64,000 nt of DNA from Jacaranda mimosifolia (lineage: Eukaryota > Streptophyta > Magnoliopsida > Lamiales > Bignoniaceae): positions 30,526,710 to 30,590,709 of the forward strand of contig CM032120.1 of NCBI GenBank assembly GCA_018894105.1, in the 5' to 3' direction. A model generated the notes under the pieces. It worked only from the letters and a program-made list of their open reading frames with translations, searched no databases and was not told the DNA's origin. Position numbers and translations under genes: made by a program. Shown here piece by piece: positions 36,077 to 48,517 of this stretch. Numbering within the stretch: the stretch's first letter is position 1; each line of letters begins with the position of its first letter.

Positions 36077-36221
36077 ACATAAGGACATTTTTGTCAAATC
36101 AAGTGAATAGGGAGTGATCTCTAAAATGTTAACAAAAATAGGGAGTTTCTTCTGACAAAAATCAATTGGGGACTGAACATAAAATTGGAAAGTGCTTTTG
36201 GTACTTTTAAATAAGTGCCCC
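36077..36221 (-). repeat. MULE terminal inverted repeat, right
   Basis: Inverse partner of 30558-30702; ends GTGCCCC next to the 9-bp duplication TTTAATTAA (36222-36230). Confidence 0.75.
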
Positions 36222-36230
36222 TTTAATTAA

Positions 36231-37250
36231 ATATTATTTATGCTATTACTAAATAATTCATTTATTGAATAACATATTAAATTAATTAAATTTACTTATT
36301 AATTAAATAATATATTAGTTATATTTAATATTTAATGCATTAATGAAATATTATATTTATTCATTTAATAAATAACTTAAGATGGTTAAATTTAATATAA
36401 TAAATAAATTAATCTTCTTGAAAAAAATATTCTTCATTAAATATTTATCTTCACATTTATTTAAAATTATAATAAAAAAATTTGATTATAGGATGATATT
36501 TATTTAATAATCTATTAAGTTTAATAAATTAATATTGATATGCTTAAAGGAATTGTTGAAAGAATTAATTAAATTTAAGTAAAATTTATTTGATTATTAT
36601 TAAGCAATTTATTTACTAAATAATGTATTAATTAAACAATGAGTAAAATAATTAATTAAATTTATTTATTTAAATAACTTATTATTTATATATTAATTAC
36701 GTTTCATATTTTATGTATAATTAAATATTATGTTTATTTATTTAATAAATAATTTAAGATGATACAATTTCATATAACATAATATTATTTACTTTTTTAA
36801 TTTGATGAATCATTATTAAATCTTATATATATAAATTTTTAAAAAGTTATTTTATTTAAATAAATATCTAAATTTTATTTATACACAAATCTTAAGTAAT
36901 AAATAGTTAAATAATTATATTTTACCTAATAAATAGTAATTAATTTAAAATTAATGTATAGTAATTAAATATTATTATAAGTTGATATTAATAATTATGA
37001 TACAAGCTAATTTTTTTATAATTAATATATAATTATGATTTCATGAATAATTAATATTTATTATATATATTTTATTCCAAATAATACATCATTTACTAAT
37101 TTTAAATTTATAAAAATATAAATTTCAAAATAAACAATCAATTAAATTAATTACACTCATATTTCAATCATTACAAATACACACACACACACACACACAC
37201 ACACATCATCTAACTATAAATATACATACATATAATACATTAAAAAAAAT
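36231..37250. other. Very AT-rich segment of the outer element
   Basis: Almost pure A/T with many TTTAATTAA-like strings and no coding capacity. An AC microsatellite is at 37179-37205. The low complexity weakens any argument from short AT-rich flanks here. Confidence 0.6.
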
Positions 37251-37619
37251 TACTTTTACCTTACAAACTCAACAAAAAAATAACTAATTTGACATTTCCA
37301 GTAAAATTTATCTCTCTCCAAAATATAAAGAAACAAGCAACTCATTTTCAAATCATTTTCAATATTTTCCCCAAACAAAAAGAAACACTTGACACATTCT
37401 CCAAATTTTCTCCCAAATATCAAATTCCCCAAAAAAATTTCTAAAAAATTGCCAAAACACAAAACAACATGCCCTAAGCTTTGGAAGCGCAATCCAAAGT
37501 TCACAAGAACCTTTCCAATGATAGAGAATCGTTTATCACAGAAAAGGCTTGAGAGAATCGTTTATCACAGAAACCGTTCTTTTTCTTTTTTATTTTAAAA
37601 AACACGTCTTTCAAAATGC

Positions 37620-38045
37620 TGTTTTAGGTAAGGCAAAAGTTAAAAAAATTAAACCAGAGGAATGATGCCCTCCAACTTAATCGGACAACGTTGTTCAGCC
37701 TTAAAAGCTGGAATACGGCCAAATTAATTATTGAGTCAACTAATAAGTAGTTATTAAGGTTAGTTAATAGTAGTTAGGTCCTTATTTTGTCTTTTATAAG
37801 GCTGTTAGGAAAATCTGGTTGAACACCACACCCCTCCTGGCCATCGAATCTTTCTGATAATAAGCCTATGCCAATTTCCGTCCTTTGAATTCTCTTTCTT
37901 CGTCTAAGCTCTCTTCTCTCTAATTCTGTCTCCTTTCTGTCTCGCTGCAAAATTCTCACCATCACACAGAAGCACCATGGGTTCTGTTCTGTCTCTCTTG
38001 AAATCCACTGATTCACAACAGAGGAGAATGCATGGAAATAAAAGG
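37620..38045 (+). repeat. Possible LTR remnant
   Basis: Has the composition of a short LTR promoter: a TTAGTTAATAGTAGTTAGG block, TCTTTTATAAGGCTG, then a CT-rich leader (TTCTCTCTAATTCTGTCTCC) and a terminal GATTCACAACAGAGG. It may be the 3' LTR of the gypsy fragment at 29421-30187, separated by the nested DNA transposons. No second LTR copy is in the window, so this is tentative. Confidence 0.35.
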
Positions 38046-38858
38046 AGTTAAATTAATTAGGGAGGAAATTAGAACTTAAAAATAGAATTGTCTGGAACAT
38101 TAATACGGGTTAACATCGGCGCACTCACATGCACTAGACTAGAAAAATCTTTTTAACTCCAATACTACCTCCTCTCCATCCAAACACATTTCAATTTTCT
38201 AACATAATTATTATGGGACTGTATAACAATTTTACATCCTCAAATCCACCAAAAATATGCAAACCAATCATGCTTTTTCAAAAAGCTAACCAAACTTGTT
38301 CTTTGAATGTTGGGCAATGAAATCAGATAAAAGTATACTACAAACCAACCCTTCAACTATATAAATATCTACAGATGCAACCCTTCAAAAAGCTAACATC
38401 TTTATTACTAAGATAAATCCTTCTTAAGGACAGAATAATCTTTTAGTAAGCTAATAATTAGATTATTTTTCACTTGTATTATGGTCTCATTTCAATTTCT
38501 TAACCAGCAAACTTAGAGAAAAAATTTCATAATCATGAAAGAAGCAAGAAAAATGCGAGAATTTGATTATTTCAATGAAAGCAAGCGTAATTAGACATCT
38601 TAAAAATATAACAACGAGATACATGCATTGTCGCGCTTACAAAAAGTGAAAAAAACCTCTGACTGGAAATATGTAAATTACAAAAACGCCTTTCAAACTA
38701 GAAATTGTGTTAGCAGGGTTAACATACATCTCAAGAAATTTGGCATGAGTCATGTTGATGGATATACAATACTGATTGTGATTCTCCTAAAAATAGCAAA
38801 ACCTGTGCAACTTGCAGTTCACTGTCCTTCAAACTTGAATTCAGACTGACTACGATGG
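38046..38858. other. AT-rich spacer 3' of the PIF3-like gene
   Basis: No gene or structured repeat seen on either strand. Confidence 0.45.
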
Positions 38859-38864
38859 TTTATT
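38859..38864 (-). terminator. Poly(A) signal of the PIF3-like gene
   Basis: AATAAA on the minus strand, about 240 bases after the stop codon. Cleavage would be expected shortly after, near 38840. Confidence 0.5.
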
Positions 38865-39101
38865 GTTAGACTTTCACCTCATTTGACAAACCCTACAAAA
38901 CTGGAGTCTCATAACTATGGCAACGTTAATTTTACTAGTTCAGCAAATAAAACCCGTTGTCAATTGGGTGCAATATCTTCCATGCCATCAACTAAATTTA
39001 ACTCATCGTACTAATCATAACCTGAATCAATAACAAATCCTTCATTACAACAACATACATGAAGAAGCACATTCATGCAATCCAAGTGGCAATGTACTAT
39101 G

Positions 39102-39436
39102 CTAACCTGGTTCTTTGCTAATGTCGGTTTCTCTAGCGGAGGTGAGAGCTGCTGCAGTGCCCCTACCATCTGTACCCTCTTTATTCTCTTGCACTGCCAT
39201 AGACTGATCCAAAACTTCATCTGTAGCTTGCAGCTGCATTACAAAGAATGAGAGGGAAAAAAATTAAGATATTTGTTCCATTTAGGCACAATGAAGACGA
39301 TTCAATTGAAAAAAGCCCCAAAGATCGCCTGAAGCAGAAGTTCCAAGGTAGATGAATTTCATGCATGTCAATGGTGTGTCCATTTCGAGGGGAGGGGCAG
39401 ATTTATTATGAGGAGAACAAATATAAATTATTTTAT

Positions 39437-39484
<48 letters not shown>

Positions 39485-42400
39485 AAAAAAAAAAAAGGGA
39501 AGAAGAAGAGAATCCAACAATTTGTTAAGTTCCCTTTGTAGACAGAAAGTGAAAATTCTCCAGTCCCTTCTCTTCGCCTTACAAAAATTACCATCAGAAT
39601 GAATGCAAGGTCGAGATTTCTCACTTTCTGATTTTCCAATCCAATTACAGAAATAAAATGCCGACAATTTTTTTCAATATCTGACTCATAGAAACAGAAT
39701 GATTTAAAAGGAGATAAAACAAGGATCAACATAACATGGAAAATCACACATCGTTTCTCAATTCAATAAAACTGGAGAAAATGTTAGGACATTATCCAAA
39801 TCCAAATTGCTTCAAGAAACCAAGATCATTGTTAAGTGTTTCCGCTACTAAAGAAGCCCCTTTGGAGGAATATCAAATCCAGCTATTTGCATATATAAAT
39901 TTAATAAGGTAGAGTTTTAGATAAACACTCATAAGAAGCAGAAATAAGGACGCAAATGTGCAAGAAGCAAGGTGAGACCTAAATAATGCCTCCTTCCCAC
40001 GAAAGGAAACCAATGCTCCATACTATATATGCTAGGGTCACTGCAAGGCTGCTGTTCATTAAACTAAACTTAAAAATTTGATAGAAAAATAAAAATCAGT
40101 TCTATTGTGCAAAAAAGGTCAAAATGGAGCATTCACTCTGTCTAATGAGCAAGTAAGACACAATTTAGCTCATTGCATTACGGCAATGAGAAAAATATAT
40201 ACTGCATTCTTTATGTTTCGATCTCATTGAGAACCAATACAGATGTACGCTGACATTGTTAAGTCAAGAAGTGTGAAAGGTCAATAACGAAAACAAAGAA
40301 GGGAGAAATTACACCTTCTCTTTTGTACATTTACACAAGAATAGAAAGAAGTATTCTATTCATGAGTTAACTAATTTTTGTGTGTCCTGGAGATTTATAA
40401 TTTTAAACGTCTCGCTGAATCCTATAGCATAATGTTAGCGTGTCTGTTTGATCATCTATATCTCAAATATGCCAATAATTCTTGATTTTGAATCAAGATA
40501 TAGCCCAGAAGAGTTGAGCTGACACAAAACTTAATAGGTGCAAGAATAGCAGATATTAAGAATCTATTGCGGAACTAATCTGGAAAACCACCCAATGAGA
40601 GGCTGTTAGTCTATGTCTTTGCTGAACTAAAGGGCAAGATCATGATTTCTCAACGATGGAAAACTCCAGATTCTCACTGAAGATAATTCCATTAATCAAG
40701 AGTATGTCAGAGCGTAGTTAGAAGAGAAAACCAGAAGAGAGAACTGAACGTAGATGCCAGGCTTCAAAATTCATGGAAACCCGATATATTAATCACATTC
40801 TTATTATATATACAGTCAGTTGCCCACCAAAAGGTCAAAACTAGGGAAGGAAACAAAAGCTCCAACAAAAGATGGCCTAACTAAAAGAGTAAAAAAGAAG
40901 TGTAGCCAAGGAATTTCTGTGTAGCTATTTTTGAGTAAAGAATGCAAATAAATGAAAGAATGTTTCCCACATGATCTGCCTCAAAATTGCAGTAATTTCT
41001 TTCCAAAAAAATTTTGCTGGACTTATAACTTCCTGTCTAAAAGTATAGTAGAATGAATGAGCACAAACCTGATTGGATTTATGGTTGGTTGAGCTGCCAG
41101 CTTCTGCATTCAACATTAACTTTGAATTTGTGTTTGACACTGGATTGCCAGAATTCAAAACTGGCATTGTACTATGCACTTCATTGTGACTTCCATTCCT
41201 TGAAGCAGATAGACCCATGGCTGAAGTTACAGGAGGCTGCCCAGTTAAGGGAAACAAGGGTGCTCTAGGGACTGAACTGGGAAGTCCTTGACCAGGATGC
41301 CCATATACTGGAAGGTTGGGACCAGGAATTCTCTGGAAATTGGTGGGCCCTGGCATCAGAGAAGGGAAGTGTGGTACTTGCAGGGGAGGTACAGGATAAA
41401 TAGGACATCCAGGAGATCCACCATTCATGTCTAGCATACCCATCCCATATCCCATACCCATTCCCATTCCAACACCCATTGGCGAAAAATGTGGAACATG
41501 AGCAGGATGAATGTGTTGCATTCCCGATGGAAACATCATTCTTGGCACACATAATCCAGCTCCCATGGACATAATCTGCAAAAAGAGGGATGGATATGAA
41601 TTTAAACCAGTTGATAAATAAACTTAAACCACATTAATTGGAGCAATGGATCTCCTTTGATCCTGACTAGTAATATCCTCATGTAGAAAGAAAGTAAGAC
41701 TACTCAAAGAAATGTGGGCAAGCTTGAAAATTTCACCTTACCTGTACTTGAAGTTGAAGAGTCTTTAGATATTCGATGGCTTCATCAAGCATTGAAGCTT
41801 TATCCGCCTGATAGTAATGAAAGAAACAGAAGAAATGAAAATTCGAAAAAATAAAATAAATAAATAGAAGGAGAAACTTTAAGCCAATTATCAGTTTACA
41901 GATCAAAAAAATTCATTAAAACAACAGGAAGAAAAAGATAGTGTTTCAGTTTTTCTTTCAAAAGCAAGATTTTCCAAAAGAAGAACATGGAAAGCATGGA
42001 TCAAGTTCATAAAGAAAATGTCTTAAAGCTCAATTCTAGTCCTATTGAAATGACCTGGAGAACTTAACCTATCAATAGAAAGATTTATCACCAGGCATTA
42101 ATCTCAGAATGCATTACCTTATTGCAATTCGGTATGAGTTCTTGTAAAACTCGCATTTTCTCATTGATCCTATCCCTTCTTCTCTGTTCACAAGTTATAA
42201 ATGGAGATCAATTTATGCACATAGAAAGGACTAAGGAGAGAGACGCCAAATGCAAGTCAATAATATCAACATTTCAATTATTCTTGCTCACCCTTTCAGA
42301 AAGGTTATGTACTTCTGCTGCTCGGCTTCTCTTTGAACCAGTAGCCCCTCGAGCAGGAGTAGGTTTTTTGGCACCAACAGATTCTGTTTCAATTTCCTGA

Positions 42401-43877
42401 TGATAAAAGAGTCAGACAAATGGATCATCAACAAAAAAAAAAAAATAATAATAAATAAATAAATAAATAAAAAAAATGAAGAACAATGAGAGGTGCTTGC
42501 TTTCAACATGACTTACATCACTACGGCATTCTGACTCCTCAATTTCAAGATATTTTCTTTTAGAATTGTGTGTTTGTTCACAAGAAACTCTATCAGCACT
42601 ATTTCCAGAGCCTACAGAAGAAGAAGCAGCCATAGGCTCAACAGTTCTCTCGCCATCTGGGACTCTTTTCGTTGAATTGGCAGTATTACTTGGAATTGGG
42701 GGCTTGTCATTGGTGATGGAAGCTTGTGGGGGTAAATTTTCAGTTCTTTCGGGGGGAGATGGCTCCTTAGGTGACTTAACCACTGGCTGTCTAGAATTGA
42801 CCATAGCAAGCTTAGCAGATGAACCAATATCTTTTTGTGTTCTATTAAATCGCTCAACAAGCATGGATTTGACAGGATTACTGCCACTGGCAGCTGAACC
42901 CTTCTCCTTGACTTCCACTGTTCCCACACCTGATGAAACTGAAGTAGGAATTCCATCAGATATTGGGAAATTGGCTTTGACAAGGGATGCTGGTCTTGAG
43001 AAATGGGAGAAGTTCAGCAAACTTGAATTATTAGCAGGTGGCCCTGTATTCGGCCTTTCCATCTTTCTATTTGTAGAATCATTTACTATATCTCTTCCTT
43101 GAGCTGGATTCCCCAATATACCATCTACACGGTTGCTCCTATTATTGCTAATAATATCTGAAACTCCAGATCCTAAGGCATCTGATGCCTGACAATGCAG
43201 AGTATGCCATGAACATGACATACAAGCCTTAGAAGAAGAAGGAGCCTTCGAAGTATTCCCACCACTATGAAAATTACTAAAAGTCTGATCACAACTATTT
43301 CTCTTGTCCACTGATACAAAGCTATTTTGGGTGGACATTCCATTTCCCGTGACACCAGATATTTCAGGTAAAATTTCAGAACCATAATCTTGTGGGAGAG
43401 CATCATCTATGGGAAAACCTAACCATGGAACTATTTCATCACCTTGACTTAAATCCAAGTCCCCTGAGGGCACTACTGGTGACATATCATTCAAGATAGA
43501 CTCAACTGCACCAAATTTCCCAATCCTTGAATTGATGGCATCACGAACTTTAGGTGCGTTTGAAGGTAAATTGTTAAGAGTAGGGCTTCTTGTTACCCTA
43601 CTGGATTGACCTTGCATCATAATCTGGCCATTCTCCCATACTAGTTCAACCAACTCATTGTCAGGCCTGCATGAAAAGACAACAAAATCTCATAACAACA
43701 TTATAACATAGACTAGAAAATTCAGAATAGCAATAGAATTTACTCATCAATTTCAAATAGCTAAGAAGGGTTATAGTGAAAATAAGCCTACCGAGAAGAT
43801 AGATCAGATGGACATGGTTTCTGCTGGCCAGATTCAAGCTTTACTCTAGCCATTCTCAAAAATTCTGACAGAGGCAT
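39102..43877 (-). CDS. PIF3: PIF3-like phytochrome-interacting bHLH transcription factor
   Basis: Seven coding exons on the minus strand: 43877-43792, 43666-42517, 42396-42292, 42183-42118, 41807-41742, 41575-41069, 39233-39102. All introns are GT-AG and the frame closes to 703 residues. It starts [16 protein letters not shown]. The phytochrome-B-binding APB motif (ELVWENGQ, residues 36-43) and an APA-like phytochrome-A-binding motif ([13 protein letters not shown], about 245-257) identify the PIF3 type. The bHLH spans about 439-491, with His442, Glu446 and Arg450 as the E-box/G-box contacts, and four exons encode its parts as in other PIFs. The C-terminus is Met/Gly/Pro-rich. The family acts in the nucleus, represses light responses in the dark and is degraded after binding active phytochrome. 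The last intron (1.8 kb) is unusually long. The gene looks intact. Confidence 0.93.
39438..39496. repeat. AC microsatellite plus poly-A in the last PIF3 intron
   Basis: About 21 AC units followed by about 16 A. Open frames across it are artefacts of the repeat. Confidence 0.9.
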
Positions 43878-44701
43878 GGTGGAAAGTATTCAACGGGCAC
43901 TCTGAATTGCTGAATTAAGATCTCTTTTGAAACAAGTCTTGTCAATGTTGAACTGGAATTACATCAACAAAGCACAAAACACCTACAAAATCATGACATC
44001 TATAAGTGTCAGATATCCGAAGATCATGATATGTTTCTGCTAATTTTCATATATGCAAATACGGAGTATATAAATAAAAAAAAACAGCAATAAGTATGTA
44101 TATTTTAGTTGTGTAAGCATGTATAGCTTCTTCACCTAGTTATGTCTTAATCAGTAAAAATATATAAAAATCCAGAACAGGAGTAAAAATAATTAGATTT
44201 CCAGTCAAAACCCATTAATTTAATAATTAGAAAAGAAATACTAAAAAAATAGCAAATTGAGCTTGTTTAAGTCAAAAATTGAATCTTTTTTTTTTTTTAT
44301 CCAAATTCAATCATTAGAAGCTAAACCCACATGAGATTTCTTAAATTATTCAACAACCCACAAATCATTCTCACTTAATCTTAATACTGCAGACCAAATA
44401 ACCTTCAAGAAACAAAACCCACCTCTTAAATCAGCTCATCAGCCAAAAACTTCACATCTCCCAAAAGAAATGAGGTTTTCTTGGGAAAGTTTTTCCCAAT
44501 CTCAATCTTCAAAGATTTTCCCTTTCTTTTGCTCTTTTTCACTGTGAGTAATGATGGTTTTTCTTGAACTCACCAAAAGAATTTGCTAATCCAAATGCAT
44601 CACACGCGTTTCCTTGATTGAAAGCTACAATCTTTCACCAGCCAGCAGCTTGGTTTTGAGCTCCAATAGAAGAAAAACTCCGGTTCTTGATAATATAAGA
44701 G

Positions 44702-44737
<36 letters not shown>

Positions 44738-44800
44738 TATAAGAATGTAGGCGCTCGTAGAAGGCGGCGCAAGGCTGGCCAATTTGGAGGTCGCTGAGCA
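43878..44800 (-). other. 5' untranslated region of the PIF3-like gene, probably with an intron
   Basis: A TTTTGTAG|GTG acceptor-like site near 43983 (minus strand), about 105 bases before the start codon, suggests that a leader exon is spliced in from further upstream (about 44400-44800). The leader contains a GA/CT microsatellite at 44718-44737 (CT on the sense strand) and a TA run beside it. Exact donor not determined. Confidence 0.45.
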
Positions 44801-44828
44801 AAAAGCAAAGAGCAGACTGGCAGTTTGC

Positions 44829-44836
44829 TATATATA
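44829..44836 (-). promoter_or_regulatory. Candidate TATA box of the PIF3-like gene
   Basis: TATATATA in the context GCGTATATATAGC on the minus strand, placing transcription start near 44800, just before the CT-rich leader. Confidence 0.5.
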
Positions 44837-44899
44837 CGCAGAGCTTTCCAACAAGATGCTCAATAGCTTGAAACTAAATAAAGCTCTGCGCTTTTGCCC

Positions 44900-46380
44900 T
44901 TCTCTAAATCTCACACCAGTCTCAACTTAATTCTTGAGAATCTTTTTCGTACTTTTTTTTTTTTTTCCTTCATTAGTGTACAAATTTTATTATTGATGTT
45001 GTTGTTATATAGGAATAGTATTTAGCTATTTTCTTCATTTTTCTGTGACTGGCCCGTCGGTCAGATGTTGAATTTTGTGCTTTGTGGAGGACAAAGTACA
45101 CTTAACATTTCTGAATTTGTACAAGTATTTCTTTTGCGTTATTATTAGGATGCGGGGCCAAAGAAAATACAAACCGTTTGTTACCATTATCAAGCCTCAA
45201 ATGAATGGACCTGTTTTTCGCCTTGTGGCCCTTGCACATTCCTCAACAGTCAACACCTTTTTCTTGCATCACTACCCCTTTATTCCGCTGCGTTTTCTTT
45301 CAGACAAGAGTCGTTTACTCCACCTACTGTTTTTAGACAATTGTTTCATATCTATTTTTCAACTAACTTATAACGATAATATTAAAATTGTTAAGCTTTA
45401 AAAATTTTACATTTTTCATATAATCTAATGTTTTCAATTAGTTATTTTTTGAATTAATGAAATTATTTATTATCCTATTCAAAAACATTGTCAAATAAAC
45501 TAATTATAATATAAAGAGAATTAGTTCCTAGGGTCGGAGGATGTATTATGTCTCCTTCGAATTGACTATTAAAATCAGTGTTTTGAACATTGTATCAAAT
45601 TGATCGGTTCGACAAACAAAGGCTAATTCAGTTCGTATGAAGTTAAAAATTATATATTAATTGTTTCAGTGTTGATCGATAAAAAATGACTGAACTGATG
45701 ATTTTGTTGGTTGATCATCATTTCACTTATTTATTAATATATTTATTTATTTATTTAGGAAATTTAAAAATTAAAATTACAAAAAAGAAAAAGAAAAAAG
45801 AAAGAAGAGGAATTAAGAGTTGGAACAGTGACTATAACTTTTGGCATGATTGAGTTTGTTATTTTATTTTATTTTATCTCTCTTAAATTATATTGAATAT
45901 GTGATGTGAAAAAACTTGAGTTAACTTCGACTTGAAATATGAAAGGGGTGATCACTTGAATTAATGTTAAATAATTATATTGCATTATTTTTAGTTAAAT
46001 TATATATTTGTACTTGACTAACTCTGAAATAGTTTTTCTTAAAAGAACAACTTAAAAATGAGTAAGAATTTATTATTTTTACATTTTTTTTATATTCTTA
46101 GAATTTTTTATTTTTGTTAATATTTTAATATTATTTATATCTCTGTAAAATTAAATATAATGATTATGTTATTATAACATCACATTGGTTGAATATATGG
46201 ATTGAGCGGATCAAACAAACAACCAGTAGCACACCTAATTCTTTATTCAGTACGCATCTAAAAACATTGTAAAAAAGAGAAGGCAAACCGTGAGGAATTA
46301 GTCAATTAGATGAATTATGAAGGTAAAAAGTCAACCACATAAGAATACATATATACACGCACACACATATATTTATATAT
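44900..46380. other. AT-rich spacer
   Basis: A 108-codon open frame at 45075-45401 has no recognisable domain and no gene-like context. Nothing else seen. Confidence 0.5.
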
Positions 46381-47216
46381 ATCTAATATGGAATAGCCCA
46401 ATAGACTCGGCCCAAAGACCACAGACTCAAGGATGTAGCAACAAGCTCATCTCATCCTTGGGGCCCAATTGTGCTACCGACTTCAGATCGACATGTTATA
46501 TTGGCTTCATTGGGGCAGCCTTTAGACTAGGCCCCAGACTGGATTGCTGGTTGAATATTCGACCATAGCGCTCACCCACCTCTTATTTCGCGCGCCAACT
46601 CATCGTAGGATTGACCCTTTTCACCGACCAGGGAGGTCGACTCGACGAAGAATTAACTCTCTACTGCATTAAATGCCTTGACAAGCAACATGCCTCAGTA
46701 TTAATGGCGCGTGCCGCCACAATACCACCCATACTGCCACACTAGGCAAGAGGCACGTCTACAATATACTATTCTGTTCATGAAACCTAGAGATGCAGCC
46801 ACTTGGGATAGTACAGGAATGGGAGATGACCTAATGCCCCTTATGCAAGGATAATGATCCTTCTTACATGTAAAGGACATCTCAGACAAATCCTCACCAG
46901 GAGAAGGCTATAAATACCTCCCCTTCAGCCTCACTGAAGGTATGTCATTCTATATACAAGAAGTCATCACTCTGTTGCTCGTTATATCTAGTCGACCCTG
47001 TACTAACTTGAGTATTGAAGTGCCTTAGTCGAGGACACCTCGACTAGTCTGACGTTTACTCGTAATTGCAAAACATCCCTATTACATCTATAGACTGACC
47101 AAAGAGGTCGAACCTTCCCAATCTATCATCTGATCCAGTTATAAGCGGATTCCACACTCATCTATATCAAATTTGTTTTGTCACCCATACCGCCATACGT
47201 ATGAATGCCCCCAACA
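46380..47216 (+). repeat. LTR remnant of a retrotransposon, probably solo
   Basis: Less AT-rich than its surroundings. It has a promoter-like GGCTATAAATACCTCCCCTT at about 46907 and then an R/U5-like block (CTAACTTGAGTATTGAAGTG, GGACACCTCGACTAGTCTG), a layout seen in plant Ty3/gypsy Tat-type LTRs. It ends GCCCCCAACA at 47216. No primer site or coding sequence follows. The left boundary and target duplication were not found, so whether it is a solo LTR is uncertain. Confidence 0.5.
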
Positions 47217-48149
47217 ATTCACATTCTTGATTATGTATATAAAATGATGCTCTGTTCTAACGATATTTAGAGTGTTCTTAAAATTCAATAGAATTCTTTT
47301 TTGAATATATCCAACAGTATATATCCACAGGGACTTTTTGAACGTTTTGTAAATTTTAGGGGTTTTAGAAAATTAAATTAAAAAAAAAACTAAAATTAAT
47401 TAAAAATTAATAATTTGCCATATTAATTTCGCATTCTCCCTAGAAAGTTTCTTATTGAAAGTTAAGTCGTTTTTAGTGAAACAACATTGATATCGAAATG
47501 GACCTAATAATTCCTCAGGCATAATTATGGGAATTAATCAACTTCCAAGTTGAAAAATAATAATAACAATAAGAAGATGAAGAAGAAGATTCATTATTCA
47601 AGATAAACCTATTGGTTAGCTTCATAGATGTAGCCCTAGCTATATAGTAGATCCTAAAATAAAAATATAGCCATCAGCCATTTATTCAAAGATATGCATT
47701 ATGATTCTTATGATTTTTTTGTGTTGACACCACTTTCAAAATATATTTTTGATGGAAAGCGAAGAAGCATCAATTAACCACATTTTATTCCCTATAAAGG
47801 AAACAAATTATTAAAATAAAACAGGTGTTATTTTGAACTCTTCAAAATTCTCTTTCTGTATTCTTAATTTTTTCACAAAGGTATTATTAATTTAAATATT
47901 GCAGGGCTTTTGTTTAGAAATATTTCATTTATATTTCTTTCGAAACTCTTATTTTTCACCTCCAACACATCAATTATATTTTGTTAATTTCTTAATCTCA
48001 AAAAAATTTACAACACCGAAAAATAAATAAGCATCAAACACAGTCACAAATCATAATTATAGGCATGTAAGCATTATTCTCACCAGCATCAAAATGTCAC
48101 CAGCAATTACCCAATTACTAATTTGAACTTTTCCCATATAGATGCACAC
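47217..48149. other. AT-rich spacer
   Basis: No gene or repeat structure seen. Confidence 0.5.
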
Positions 48150-48517
48150 AGGGACGGAGCCAGAATTTTGATTTATGGGGGGCGAAATTCTGAATTATCA
48201 AAAATATAATTTTTTTTTATTACATATATATATGCAAAGAAGTACAATGGGATAAAAGGCATATTTTCAATAGGATGAGGGGCAAATTTAAAATTTAAGG
48301 ATGGCAAAAGTGTAATATTTTAAAAATTTTAATATAAAAAATAAAGTTTTAATATTTTGAGGGGGGCAAAAGTGTAATATTCTAAAAATTTTAATATAGT
48401 TTTAATATTTTGAGGGAGGCAAAAGTATAATGTTATAAAAATTTTAATACAAAAAATAAAATTTTAATATTTTGAGGGGCCACGGCTGCCTTTGCCAGCC
48501 CCCCTGGCTCCACCTCT
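48150..48517. mobile_element. Mutator-type MITE with GGAGCCAG ends
   Basis: Left end AGGGACGGAGCCAG and inverted right end AGAGGTGGAGCCAG. Flanks GATGCACAC (48141-48149) and GATACATAC (48518-48526) agree at 7 of 9 bases, fitting an aged 9-bp duplication. The interior has three roughly 60-base repeats (GAGGGGGGCAAAAGTGTAAT, then TTTTAATAT). Non-coding. Confidence 0.6.

Larger units (their letters stand above)
30558..36221 (-). mobile_element. Mutator-like element (MULE) packed with AGTAYA-motif repeats
   Basis: A 5.66-kb element with inverted ends of about 145 bases (30558-30702 and 36077-36221). Shared blocks include ACTTTC(CA)ATTTTA, AGTCC(C/T)CA, CTCCC(T/C)A, ATCACTCC and CCTTAT. The perfect 9-bp duplication TTTAATTAA flanks it (30549-30557 and 36222-36230), the length typical of Mutator. 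The interior is mostly tandem arrays (31.2-35.6 kb) plus a transposase scrap near 34.03-34.29 kb on the minus strand. It has no intact transposase, so any movement would need help from a relative. Confidence 0.8.
30190..37474. mobile_element. Harbinger-like element carrying a nested Mutator-like element
   Basis: The outer ends are GGCTCTGTTGCTCTACGTTT and, inverted from the right side, GGGCATGTTGTTTTGTGTTT. These are imperfect inverted repeats flanked by TAA at 30187-30189 and 37475-37477, fitting the 3-bp TAA/TTA duplications of PIF/Harbinger elements. Without the nested Mutator-like element the outer element would be about 1.6 kb, AT-rich and non-coding, with TA and AC microsatellites. Ends are short and divergent, so confidence is moderate. 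Confidence 0.45.

Noticed and set aside
37774..38016. 80-codon minus-strand frame rich in Arg/Glu
   Set aside because: Antisense of a CT-rich, LTR-leader-like stretch; no domain.
39433..39747. Cys/Val-rich frames around 39.4 kb
   Set aside because: Translations of the AC/GT microsatellite in an intron.
42566..43102. 178-codon plus-strand frame
   Set aside because: Antisense shadow of PIF3-like exon 2.
45075..45401. 108-codon frame in spacer
   Set aside because: No domain, signal or gene-like context; compatible with chance in a locally less AT-rich patch.
46240..46250. ATTCA at 46245-46249 as left target duplication of the LTR ending at 47216
   Set aside because: The following bases are GTACGC, not TG, and the LTR-like composition begins later, so the match to ATTCA at 47217 is probably chance.
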